From positions 1 through 14,722 of the forward strand of contig JANRIZ010000033.1 of the NCBI GenBank assembly GCA_033764445.1: 14,722 nt of DNA. The letters run 5' to 3'. This stretch comes from JANRIZ01 sp033764445 (GTDB taxonomy: Bacteria; Verrucomicrobiota; Verrucomicrobiia; JAWXBN01). The position numbers and the translations under genes are program-made. This document shows, piece after piece, positions 8,158 to 14,722 of the stretch; positions within the stretch are counted from its first letter, which is position 1, and each line of letters begins with the position of its first letter. The notes under the pieces are model-generated. The model was not told where the DNA came from and did not search any database. It saw only the letters and a program-made list of their open reading frames with translations.

Positions 8158-9448
8158 ATTTTTTCAGATAACTTCGGATCAATTTTTCCATGTCCGTCCG
8201 GCCCTCCTTTTGGGCGATTTTGGCGGAGGTCAGCAAAAAAGCCGGATTTCCCACGTACACGCTTGTTTTTTTCTTGAGCAACATCTCGACGATGGGCAGG
8301 GAGTCGACCTGGACCGCCCAATCCAGTGCCGCCCGACCGGAAAAATCCGGTTTGCGCACATCCGCCCCGGCATCAATGAGGGCCTCGGCCAGATTGCGGT
8401 TTTTATTGACGATGGCAATCTGGAGCGGCGTCATCCCCTTCTGGCTTTCGGCCGCATTGATATCCGATCCCTTGGCCAGCAGAAGGGACACCACCTGGGG
8501 CTGGTTGGCGATGACCGCCCACAGCAGCGCGGTCCTGCCCTTGGAATCCCGAAAGTCGACGGAAGCCCGGTGGTCGAGGAGGATTTTGGCGACTTTTGGA
8601 AACCCCTTTTCGGCGGCCAGCATCAGGGGCGTCTGCCCATAACGTTTGTGGACATGGTTGATTTCGGCCCCGGCACGGACCAGCGGTTCCACGACCGTCT
8701 CCTGGCCGGTGACCACCGCCCAGAAAAGAGGCGGGAGTCCGTCCCCGTCGGGGCGGTTGACCAGTTCATAAATGCGTCTGACCTCGGCCTCGGGCATTTT
8801 TGACATCCCATAGGGGTCCTGTGCCCCGAAATCCGCCTTGATTTCCCCCGTCCCCTCCCGGCCCGTTTCGTCGGTCTGTCTGATCCCGAAAACGATGTCC
8901 TCGACCGCCGCGCGGTCCCCCAGACGGATGGCATCGAGGATGGAAATTTCGTTGGTGGCCCCGGCCCGTTTGAGGTAGGCGGAAATATCGAGTTTCCGGG
9001 CTCCCAGCGACATGGACAGGGCGCTTTGTCCGGACTGGTTGGTGTGGTTGAGGCTGGCGCGGTTTTCCACGAGGGTCTGAACCACGGGCACGTGCCCTTG
9101 GGCGGCGGCGATCATCAGGGCCGAAGTCCCGTCGGCCATGGCGGCATCGGGATTGATCCCCGCGCGCAGAAAGGTCCATACCAGGGGCTGGTTGCCGGCA
9201 TTGACGGCGACCAAAAAAGTCTGCTCGTCAAATGGCACACCCGCCTGGCGGAGCTGGATCTGGTAGCGCAAATGGCTGTGGCGGAACACCACCAACCCGT
9301 AATAGACACCCCAGCCGCCACCGCCCAGAAGCAGCAGCGCGGCAACAATACCCACCAGCATTTTGCGGCGAAAGGAAACCGATCCCCGCAGCTTGGCCCG
9401 GAACTTGGGCTTGAACCGGCGCCAGATTCTGAAAGGGTCCGTTTCCAT
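8156..9448 (-). CDS. Membrane-anchored ankyrin-repeat protein (paralogue 2)
   Basis: A protein of 430 residues from the ATG at 9448. An upstream in-frame start at 9535 would run about 50 bases into fabH and is not favoured. A basic N terminus (RRFKPKFRAKLRGSVSFRRK) is followed by a transmembrane helix at about 29-53, the conserved VFRHSHLRYQIQL and QPLVWTFLRAG segments, a first ankyrin block to about 162, a linker at about 163-236, and a second block of about five repeats to about 395. The C-terminal tail (about 400-430) is charged and helical. The protein aligns with its downstream neighbour throughout, including the linker (GATNEIS-LDAIRLGD). It starts 37 bases after the fabH stop on the same strand with no visible terminator between, so it is probably co-transcribed with fabH. 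The likely topology is inside N terminus and periplasmic ankyrin domain. Its molecular role is unknown. Confidence 0.9.
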   Translation of the reverse strand: METDPFRIWRRFKPKFRAKLRGSVSFRRKMLVGIVAALLLLGGGGWGVYYGLVVFRHSHLRYQIQLRQAGVPFDEQTFLVAVNAGNQPLVWTFLRAGINPDAAMADGTSALMIAAAQGHVPVVQTLVENRASLNHTNQSGQSALSMSLGARKLDISAYLKRAGATNEISILDAIRLGDRAAVEDIVFGIRQTDETGREGTGEIKADFGAQDPYGMSKMPEAEVRRIYELVNRPDGDGLPPLFWAVVTGQETVVEPLVRAGAEINHVHKRYGQTPLMLAAEKGFPKVAKILLDHRASVDFRDSKGRTALLWAVIANQPQVVSLLLAKGSDINAAESQKGMTPLQIAIVNKNRNLAEALIDAGADVRKPDFSGRAALDWAVQVDSLPIVEMLLKKKTSVYVGNPAFLLTSAKIAQKEGRTDMEKLIRSYLKK

Positions 9449-9485
9449 GGGCAAAAATTCTCGTGAAGCCGTCCGGGGCAGACAC

Positions 9486-10532
9486 CTACCATTGGACCAC
9501 GCAGGCGGCCCATGTGAGCCCCCCACCGAAAACAACCATCAGAATGTAGTCGCCCCTCTTGAACCGTCCGGTCCGAGCCGCCTCATCCAGCGCAATGGCC
9601 ACCGCGGCGGCGGAGGTGTTTCCATACCTGCTGACATTGACGTGAAACCGCTCCAGGGGAACCTCCAGGCGTTCGGAAACCGCCTCGATGATGCGGTTGT
9701 TGGCCTGATGGGGGATGACACAGGCAATATCGGAGCTTTTCAAACCGCAGGCTTCGAGGGCTTCCTGGGCGGCCTGGGCCATGGCGACAACCGCCTGCTT
9801 GAAGACCTCCTTGCCGTTCATTTTGATGTAATGCATGCGGGAATCCAGAAGACTCTGGGAAATGGGGAGCATGCAGCCACCGCCGGGCATGCCCAGAATG
9901 TCGCTGAGTTCGCCATTGGACCCCATGACCGTGTGCAGAATCCCGTGTTCATCCCCGCGGGCGGAAAGCACGGCGGCGGCGGCCCCATCCCCGAAAAGGA
10001 CACAGGTGTTCCGGTCCGTCCAGTCAACAATGCTCGAGAGTTTTTCCGCCCCGATGACCAGGGCATTTTCACAGGTGCCCGAGGTGATGAACTGCTGGGC
10101 CGTCTCCAGGGCAAAAAGAAATCCCGAACAGGCGGCCTGAATGTCAAAACACACCGCCCGGGAGGCCCCGATCTTTTTCTGGACCCAGCAGGCGGTCGAG
10201 GGGAAGACCGTATCGGGGGTGATTGTCGCCACGATGATCAGGTCCACCTCCCCGGCCTTCAATCCGGCCTGGGCGAGAGCCCGGGTCGCCGCATGGGCGG
10301 CCATGTCGGAAGTAAACTCGTTTTCGGCGGCGATCCGGCGCTCCTTGATGCCGGTCCGGGTCGTGATCCATTCATCGGAGGTGTCCACGCGACGGCTGAT
10401 CTCCTCGTTGGTGAGGATTTTTTCCGGGACATACGACCCCGTCCCGGCAATGGACACAGAGCGGCCCACCCGCGAATTTTTGCGCGGATTGATGATGGCG
10501 GGAGTCTGGTTGGAAGGGGAGGAAACGGACAT
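9486..10532 (-). CDS. fabH: Beta-ketoacyl-ACP synthase III (FabH)
   Basis: FabH starts bacterial fatty-acid synthesis by condensing acyl-CoA (usually acetyl-CoA) with malonyl-ACP in the cytoplasm. The full catalytic triad of the KAS III thiolase fold is present: Cys135 in AACSGF, His275 in IPHQANNR and Asn305 in RYGNTSAA. GIKERRIA and the glycine-rich end FGGGLTWAACVVQW are also typical. With the ATG at 10532 the protein has 348 residues, somewhat longer than the roughly 317 of E. coli FabH because of a Ser/Pro/Asn-rich leader of about 25 residues before VSIAGTGSYVPE. An AGGA lies eight bases upstream of the ATG. The start comes four bases after the plsX stop, so the two are translationally close and form one operon. 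A frame-extending start at 10589 would overlap plsX and is unlikely. Confidence 0.97.
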   Translation of the reverse strand: MSVSSPSNQTPAIINPRKNSRVGRSVSIAGTGSYVPEKILTNEEISRRVDTSDEWITTRTGIKERRIAAENEFTSDMAAHAATRALAQAGLKAGEVDLIIVATITPDTVFPSTACWVQKKIGASRAVCFDIQAACSGFLFALETAQQFITSGTCENALVIGAEKLSSIVDWTDRNTCVLFGDGAAAAVLSARGDEHGILHTVMGSNGELSDILGMPGGGCMLPISQSLLDSRMHYIKMNGKEVFKQAVVAMAQAAQEALEACGLKSSDIACVIPHQANNRIIEAVSERLEVPLERFHVNVSRYGNTSAAAVAIALDEAARTGRFKRGDYILMVVFGGGLTWAACVVQW

Positions 10533-10536
10533 GGAG

Positions 10537-11628
10537 TCAATCCTGGGAGGTCGGCATGGCGGGGGCCACCGGAGCAGCCGAGCCGTCATAAAGGGGGCTC
10601 ATGGAGGGAAAATCCTCGTCCCGGGCGCGGGCCGTTTGCAAGGCTTCCACGATGTGGGTGTTAAAATGGTCCTGACCGAATTCAATGGCCCTGGAGATGG
10701 TGTTGCGGATGGCCAGGGGCGAGGCGGACCCGTGGGATTTGAAGCAGAGTCCGTTGATGCCCAGCATCACAGCCCCGCCGAAGACATCCGGATCGGCACT
10801 GCTGCGCAGATGGGCAAAGGCGCCCCCCGCCTTGGAAATGGCCGCCCCCAGCCTGCTGAGCGGGTTGCGGGAAAGGGAGCGCTTGAGCCAATGTCCCATG
10901 GCGCGGGCCGTGCTTTCGGCGGTTTTCAAAATGGCGTTGCCCACAAACGCATCAGCGATGAGCACATCACATTTGTCGGAAAAAATCTCGTGGCCATCCA
11001 GGTTGCCGACAAAATTCAGGGAGGAAGCCTTGAGCAGTTTGTGGGCGTTGAGAACCAGTTCGTTTCCCTTCATATCCTCGGTGCCGATCGAAAAGAGACC
11101 CACACGCGGCTGTGGGACGCCGAAAATTTCCCGGGCATACAGGCTGCCCATGTAGGCGTACTGCAGCAGATGCTCCGGACGCGGTTCCAGATTGGCCCCG
11201 GCATCCATGAGGATGAACCGACCCTCGCGGCTGGGCATCACACAGGCCAGGCCCGGACGGTCCACGCCCTCAAGGGTGCGCAGTTTCAGATGCGCGGCCG
11301 TAAAGAGGGCGCCCGTATTCCCCGCCGAAACGATGATATCCGCCTGCCCCTCCCTGACCAGGTCTATGGCACGGGTCATGGAGGAATCCTTCTTGCGCCG
11401 CACCCCCTGGATTGCCGATTCATCCATGCCGATGACCTGGGATGCATGGAGAATCGTCAGCCGGGAATCGGCAAATGCATGACGTGCCAGCTCCTGCTCG
11501 ATGCGTTTCTGATCCCCGACCAAATGCAGGCGGGTGATGACGGGAATATCCTTCAATGCCATGATCGCCCCGAGAACAATGTTCTCCGGAGCGTAATCAC
11601 CCCCCATGGCATCGATTGAGACTCTCAT
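10537..11628 (-). CDS. plsX: Phosphate acyltransferase (PlsX)
   Basis: PlsX converts acyl-ACP and phosphate to acyl-phosphate, the donor used by PlsY to acylate glycerol-3-phosphate. It is a peripheral membrane enzyme linking fatty-acid and phospholipid synthesis. The ATG at 11628 gives 363 residues that open with the hallmark DAMGGDYAPE (6-15). Later family motifs are SAGNTGAL (101-108), DAGANLEPRPE (142-152), SIGTEDMKGNE (180-190), DVLIADAFVGNAILKT (221-236) and FGGAVMLGINGL (283-294). A low-complexity Pro/Ala/Ser tail (about 337-363) extends beyond the usual end. The gene lies 41 bases downstream of rpmF. No Shine-Dalgarno precedes the ATG; instead the leader holds CCTCCTTT, the sequence of the 16S anti-Shine-Dalgarno. 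A longer frame reaching 11793 runs through rpmF and is not credible. Confidence 0.97.
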   Translation of the reverse strand: MRVSIDAMGGDYAPENIVLGAIMALKDIPVITRLHLVGDQKRIEQELARHAFADSRLTILHASQVIGMDESAIQGVRRKKDSSMTRAIDLVREGQADIIVSAGNTGALFTAAHLKLRTLEGVDRPGLACVMPSREGRFILMDAGANLEPRPEHLLQYAYMGSLYAREIFGVPQPRVGLFSIGTEDMKGNELVLNAHKLLKASSLNFVGNLDGHEIFSDKCDVLIADAFVGNAILKTAESTARAMGHWLKRSLSRNPLSRLGAAISKAGGAFAHLRSSADPDVFGGAVMLGINGLCFKSHGSASPLAIRNTISRAIEFGQDHFNTHIVEALQTARARDEDFPSMSPLYDGSAAPVAPAMPTSQD

Positions 11629-11669
11629 GGTTGAAAGGAGGCTCCCAAAAACAGGTTCAAAACCGGAAA

Positions 11670-11855
11670 TTATTTGTCGGCTTTGACCGTGAGGACCTGG
11701 CGGCCCTTGTAGGTGCCCGTGGCGGGATTGACCCGGTGGGACCGATGACGGGTCCCTGTGGCTTTGTCCTCGATCAATTCGGAAGACTCCCAACGGTTGG
11801 CGGAACGGCGGATGCGAAGCCGCATTTTGGATGTTTTACGCTTGGGCACTCCCAT
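11670..11855 (-). CDS. rpmF: 50S ribosomal protein L32
   Basis: L32 is a small protein of the large ribosomal subunit. The 61-residue chain begins MGVPKRKTSKMRLRIRR and ends with HRVNPATGTYKGRQVL, matching L32 in length and at both ends. The four zinc-binding cysteines of the C+ form are absent (VNPATG occupies the usual CPxCG place), so this is a zinc-independent L32 as in E. coli. It starts three bases after the yceD stop. The yceD-rpmF-plsX-fabH order is widely conserved and couples ribosome production to membrane lipid synthesis. AAGAAG lies about seven bases upstream, within the end of yceD, and could act as a weak ribosome site. Confidence 0.97.
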   Translation of the reverse strand: MGVPKRKTSKMRLRIRRSANRWESSELIEDKATGTRHRSHRVNPATGTYKGRQVLTVKADK

Positions 11856-11858
11856 AAA

Positions 11859-12359
11859 TCACTTCTTTCTTTTTGGTTGTATCTTGATCTCATCAAGCGC
11901 ACCCCATACTTTGCGGCCATCCCCTTCGGGGTCATGGCTTTGCTCATGGATGCGGTCGATGGTTTTTGTTTTGGATGCGTCCCAGCGGATTTTGCCAAAG
12001 GGACAGGTGTTTTTCTGCGTCAATTCACATTTGGGAACCAACGGTAAAGTCAGGAGAATATCCTCCCGCACCTCGCCCGTCAAGTCAACGGATTCAGCCT
12101 TTGTTTCCTGGTGCACGGCAAATTCCTTGACTTCCAGGGACATCGGAAAATATTCGGCGCACCGCCCGCAACTGGCCTGGACGGTGGTCCATAAACGACC
12201 ATACACCACCACGCCATTCTCATCGACCTGCACCCTCACGTCGTAGTGGACCGGTTCCTCAAAGCGAAAGTCCGCCCCCTCCCACTCCATGATCGAGGCG
12301 GGCAACTCCCCCTCGAGGTTCATCCCCCCATCGGGAATCTGGATCAGGTTGATTTTCAT
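11859..12359 (-). CDS. yceD: YceD / DUF177 family protein
   Basis: This 166-residue protein belongs to the DUF177 family, which in bacteria and plastids is linked to 23S rRNA accumulation or processing and is nearly always encoded next to rpmF. Visible family features are the CGRC pair (Cys64, Cys67), the block DLTGEVREDILLTLPLVPKCE (about 92-112) and the C-terminal WGALDEIKI. Cys111 and Cys119 could join the CGRC pair as a four-cysteine metal site; that is inference. The tail is lysine-rich (PKRKK). It is the first gene of the minus-strand operon. The start codon follows the candidate -10 box by only six bases, suggesting a leaderless transcript. Confidence 0.93.
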   Translation of the reverse strand: MKINLIQIPDGGMNLEGELPASIMEWEGADFRFEEPVHYDVRVQVDENGVVVYGRLWTTVQASCGRCAEYFPMSLEVKEFAVHQETKAESVDLTGEVREDILLTLPLVPKCELTQKNTCPFGKIRWDASKTKTIDRIHEQSHDPEGDGRKVWGALDEIKIQPKRKK

Positions 12360-12365
12360 GACGGC

Positions 12366-12394
12366 ATTCTAAGGTCCCGGATCAAAACAGTAAA
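12366..12394 (-). promoter_or_regulatory. Candidate promoter of the yceD-rpmF-plsX-fabH operon
   Basis: On the minus strand TTTACT (12389-12394) and TAGAAT (12366-12371) are separated by exactly 17 bases. TAGAAT matches five of six bases of TATAAT. The yceD ATG starts six bases after the -10 box, so transcription would begin at or next to the start codon. No Shine-Dalgarno is seen upstream of that ATG, which fits leaderless translation. Confidence 0.5.
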
Positions 12395-12446
12395 CAGGGA
12401 AACATGCCGCTTTGCATTTTGCAGACAATCACCTAGGCTCCCCCCC

Positions 12447-12740
12447 ATGAATACCATCACTGTCCATGCCCTGATCCGGGCCAAGGAGGGCCGGATCGCG
12501 GAGGTCCGGGAAGCGGCCTTAAAACTGGTTCCCCTCACCCGCGCCGAACCGGGCTGCCTGCGCTACGACCTTCATGAAAGCCTCGATGACCCGCGCCTCT
12601 TCATGTTTTTTGAAACTTTCAAGGATATGGCCGCCTTTGAAACCCACAAAAACGCCCCTTACCTGAAGGATTTTGTCCACACAACCCTGCCGGAACTGAC
12701 CGATGACTTTCAGGTCACACTCCTGAAACAAATTGCGTGA
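12447..12740 (+). CDS. Antibiotic biosynthesis monooxygenase (ABM) domain protein, YgiN-like
   Basis: A 97-residue single-domain protein of the dimeric alpha-beta barrel (ABM) superfamily. The pattern is ITVHALIRAKEGRIAEVREA, EPGCLRYDLHES, RLFMFFETFKD and AFETHKNAPYLKDF, which closely follows YgiN-type putative quinol monooxygenases. Members act on quinones, haem or polyketides without a metal or cofactor, or have unknown roles; the substrate cannot be told here. The ATG at 12447 is preceded by seven C residues and no ribosome site. The frame runs further upstream but overlaps yceD and its promoter, and homology begins at this ATG. It diverges from yceD and is followed after 43 bases by the DUF362 gene on the same strand. 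Confidence 0.85.
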   Translation: MNTITVHALIRAKEGRIAEVREAALKLVPLTRAEPGCLRYDLHESLDDPRLFMFFETFKDMAAFETHKNAPYLKDFVHTTLPELTDDFQVTLLKQIA

Positions 12741-12783
12741 GGACTGGACGCCCTCCCTTCCGGGGGTTACTGTGGCGCACACC

Positions 12784-13740
12784 ATGAGCCAAGTCGCCCT
12801 CGTCCACTGCCCGGATTATTCGCAGGACCGGCTCGTTCCGGCGGTCCGAAACCTCTTTGATCACTTCGGCGGCGCGGGACATTTTGTCCGTCCGGGGGAC
12901 ACCGTGCTCCTGAAGCCGAATTTTCTGAAGACAGGCCGTCCGGAAAAAGCCATCAGCACCCACCCCGCCGTCATCGAGGCGGTCCTGGCCACCCTGCGGG
13001 ACTGCGGGGCCGGACGGATTTGGATCGGCGAGGACCCTCCTTTCAGCACGACAAAATTTGTCGCCCGGAGCCTGGGCTTGATTCCCATTGCAAAACGGTA
13101 CGGGGCGGAACTGGTGGATTTCCGGAAGGACGTGCCGATGCGGAATGGGGAATTCCGTTTTCTTTTTTCACAGGCGTACGACCATCATATCCATGAGGCG
13201 GATGTCCTCCTGAATCTTCCGAAACTCAAGGCCCACTGCCAACTGGTCACCTCCGGGGCGGTCAAAAATCTTTACGGATGCATTGCCGGCAAACAGAAGG
13301 CCCTGATGCATTACCAGTATGGGGAGAGGAACAATGACTTTGCCGAGATGCTCGTCGAAAACTATCTGCATCTGAAACCGGCCTTCAGCCTGATGGATGG
13401 CATTGTGGCCATGGAGGGCATGGGCCCGGGTCTGGGGGATCCCCGTCCGCTGAATGTGCTGGCAGGGGCCGTCGATGCGGTGGCATTGGACCGGGTGATC
13501 ACGGAAATCATCGGTTTTGATCCGTCTGCAAACTTTCTTCACCAGGCCGCCCGCACAATGGGCGTGGGGGAGACGGATTTCGACCGCATCAAGATATTGG
13601 GAGAACCGGTCGAACGGTTCAAGGTGACCGATTTCAAACATCCGGAAATGATGCCCATCCGTTTCAGCGTTCCCCGGCTGGTCAAAAGTGTGGTCAAAAC
13701 CTACTATCAGCGCTGGTTTGTGGAAAAAAAGGCCGCGTAA
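12784..13740 (+). CDS. DUF362 domain-containing protein
   Basis: A 318-residue protein from the ATG at 12784. Family features are an N-terminal VALVHCPDYS, RPGDTVLLKPNFL (about 37-49), STHPAVIEAV, then LLNLPKLKAH and SGAVKNLYGCIAGKQKALMH, and a closing half with LMDGIVAMEGMGPGLGDPRP and DAVALDRVITEIIGFDP. DUF362 (PF04015) proteins are cytoplasmic and of unknown biochemical function; some carry 4Fe-4S ferredoxin domains, but no CxxCxxCxxxC cluster is present here. A GTG at 12733 would extend the frame by 17 residues and overlap the ABM gene by eight bases; the ATG fits the family's usual N terminus better. The tail (VVKTYYQRWFVEKKAA) is basic and aromatic. Likely co-transcribed with the ABM gene. 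Confidence 0.9.
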   Translation: MSQVALVHCPDYSQDRLVPAVRNLFDHFGGAGHFVRPGDTVLLKPNFLKTGRPEKAISTHPAVIEAVLATLRDCGAGRIWIGEDPPFSTTKFVARSLGLIPIAKRYGAELVDFRKDVPMRNGEFRFLFSQAYDHHIHEADVLLNLPKLKAHCQLVTSGAVKNLYGCIAGKQKALMHYQYGERNNDFAEMLVENYLHLKPAFSLMDGIVAMEGMGPGLGDPRPLNVLAGAVDAVALDRVITEIIGFDPSANFLHQAARTMGVGETDFDRIKILGEPVERFKVTDFKHPEMMPIRFSVPRLVKSVVKTYYQRWFVEKKAA

Positions 13741-13864
13741 CACCAGTGACGAAGCAGTGTCGGCATAAGGGAATTTCATTGGGGTGCGGAGGGGCGGGCA
13801 TCCGTGTCCCGCTTCAGTCGCATACATTCCTGCCTTCTGGAAAGTCAATCCACGTCCCCAAAAA

Positions 13865-13960
13865 TCCGTGTTTGATCCGTGGCTCTCAAAGAGTCTCATG
13901 AAATCGGAAGCCACGGACTTGTCCCGGATGGTTCGGGATGCACACCGATCAAACACGGAT
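13865..13960. repeat. Nested palindromic intergenic element (REP-like)
   Basis: Perfect 14-base outer arms, ATCCGTGTTTGATC (13865-13878) and GATCAAACACGGAT (13947-13960), enclose perfect 8-base inner arms CCGTGGCT (13878-13885) and AGCCACGG (13910-13917). A third small hairpin, TCCCG/CGGGA, lies at about 13922-13938. A further ATCCGTGT is at 13800-13807. The 13741-14007 gap holds no credible gene. The layout suggests a mobile palindromic repeat or a structured RNA. Copies elsewhere in the genome cannot be seen here. Confidence 0.7.
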
Positions 13961-14007
13961 GGGTGCGGGGCCCACCGAAGACAGGCAACACATGACTGCT
14001 TTTGGGC

Positions 14008-14046
14008 AAAAAAAACCCCGTGGAAACCTTTCGGATTCACACGGGG
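14008..14046 (-). terminator. Intrinsic terminator of the rRNA operon
   Basis: On the minus strand CCCCGTGTGAATCC pairs with GGTTTCCACGGGG around a GAAA tetraloop (14016-14046), with one bulge and one mismatch, and is followed at once by eight T (14008-14015). It begins about six bases after the 5S 3' end, the expected place for the rrn terminator. Confidence 0.9.
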
Positions 14047-14052
14047 ATTAGA

Positions 14053-14165
14053 CTGGCAACAACCTACTCTCGCACAACCTATAGAGGTACTACCATCGGC
14101 GATGGTGTGTTTCACGGCCGTGTTCGGAATGGGAACGGGTGGGGCCACACCTCTGTGATCACCAG
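14053..14165 (-). rRNA. rrf: 5S ribosomal RNA
   Basis: The minus strand reads CACCCGTTCCCATTCCGAACACGG, GCCGATGGTAGT and GCGAGAGTAGGTT, all diagnostic of bacterial 5S rRNA. The 5' CTGGTGAT and 3' GTTGTTGCCAG ends pair as helix I, which set these boundaries. The length is about 113 bases. The ends may be off by a few bases. Confidence 0.93.
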
Positions 14166-14307
14166 AGGGCTGACAACGGGTTGAACCTGTTGACCAGAAT
14201 TTCTGATGACATATTGCCTGTCATTTTTTATTTCAACCGATTGTCCGGCTGACAACTGCATAGCGGCTTAAGAATAGGTCTCGAACTGACATTCGAGGTA
14301 AATAATT
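14166..14307 (-). other. 23S-5S transcribed spacer with hairpins and a 10-base direct repeat
   Basis: This spacer of about 140 bases has no tRNA-like cloverleaf. It holds a perfect hairpin CTCGAA/TTCGAG (14280-14285 and 14292-14297) just after the 23S 3' end, an imperfect palindrome at 14175-14193 just before 5S, and two copies of GGCTGACAAC (14168-14177 and 14247-14256, plus-strand reading). These are probably processing structures. Confidence 0.6.

Positions 14308-14722
<415 letters not shown>

Noticed and set aside
8113..8169. Intrinsic terminator on the plus strand formed by the hairpin between the ankyrin genes and the T-run after it
   Set aside because: There is no plus-strand gene upstream for it to serve; the T-run is the reverse of lysine codons at the end of paralogue 2.
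9363..10664. A plus-strand open frame across fabH and its borders
   Set aside because: It is a shadow of fabH and of the gaps around it, with no motif and no ribosome site.
10141..11619. A long plus-strand open frame opposite plsX and fabH
   Set aside because: It lies antisense to two firmly identified enzymes, has no recognisable domain, and its length is explained by GC-rich third positions of the true frame.
12411..12440. Promoter for the ABM gene on the plus strand (TTGCAT near 12414, TAGGCT near 12436)
   Set aside because: Each box matches only about half of the consensus, and the spacing is 16; not strong enough to list.
13168..14148. A minus-strand open frame running from the DUF362 gene into the 5S rRNA
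   Set aside because: It crosses the rrn terminator, the palindromic element and part of 5S rRNA, so it cannot be a real protein gene.
14166..14307. Possible tRNA in the 23S-5S spacer
   Set aside because: No GTTCRANNC arm, anticodon stem or CCA-like end could be fitted on either strand.

Overview
The window looks like part of a GC-rich Gram-negative bacterial chromosome. My best guess is Verrucomicrobiota or a close relative in the PVC group. That is an inference from the mix of genes: a two-partner secretion exoprotein with GGFxEVSGK-type repeats, a stand-alone bacterial family B DNA polymerase, the yceD-rpmF-plsX-fabH cluster and an ATCCGTG-rich intergenic palindrome. No species marker can be read; only the 3' end of the 23S rRNA is present.

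Layout. (1) 1-3753, minus strand: a two-partner secretion locus. The outer-membrane transporter (TpsB) comes first, then the exoprotein (TpsA), which runs off the left edge; a very AT-rich 67-base gap separates them. (2) 3992-6166, plus strand: a complete family B DNA polymerase with all exonuclease and polymerase motifs, but with DTDG in place of DTDS in motif C. (3) 6179-12359, minus strand: a long co-oriented run that reads, in transcription order, yceD (DUF177), rpmF (L32), plsX, fabH, two tandem paralogous membrane-anchored ankyrin-repeat proteins, and an ArsC/low-molecular-weight phosphatase homologue that has lost every catalytic residue of its family except the acid aspartate. (4) 12447-13740, plus strand: a small antibiotic-biosynthesis-monooxygenase-fold protein and a DUF362 protein. 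(5) 13741-14007: a non-coding stretch with a nested palindromic element. (6) 14008-14722, minus strand: the end of an rRNA operon, consisting of the 23S 3' portion, a spacer without tRNA genes, 5S rRNA and a strong intrinsic terminator.

How the genes work together. TpsB exports TpsA across the outer membrane. YceD and L32 tie ribosome assembly to the start of lipid synthesis: PlsX makes acyl-phosphate for phospholipids, and FabH starts fatty-acid chains. The two ankyrin proteins lie directly behind fabH and may belong to the same transcript. Their topology suggests that the ankyrin domain is periplasmic.

The observations most worth following up are the catalytically dead ArsC homologue, the tandem ankyrin pair attached to the lipid operon, the roughly 220-residue N-terminal extension of TpsB with a duplicated W-D-G-QVP motif, the DTDG polymerase, and the palindromic element next to the rRNA operon. 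I found no CRISPR array, insertion sequence, tRNA or complete new defence system.
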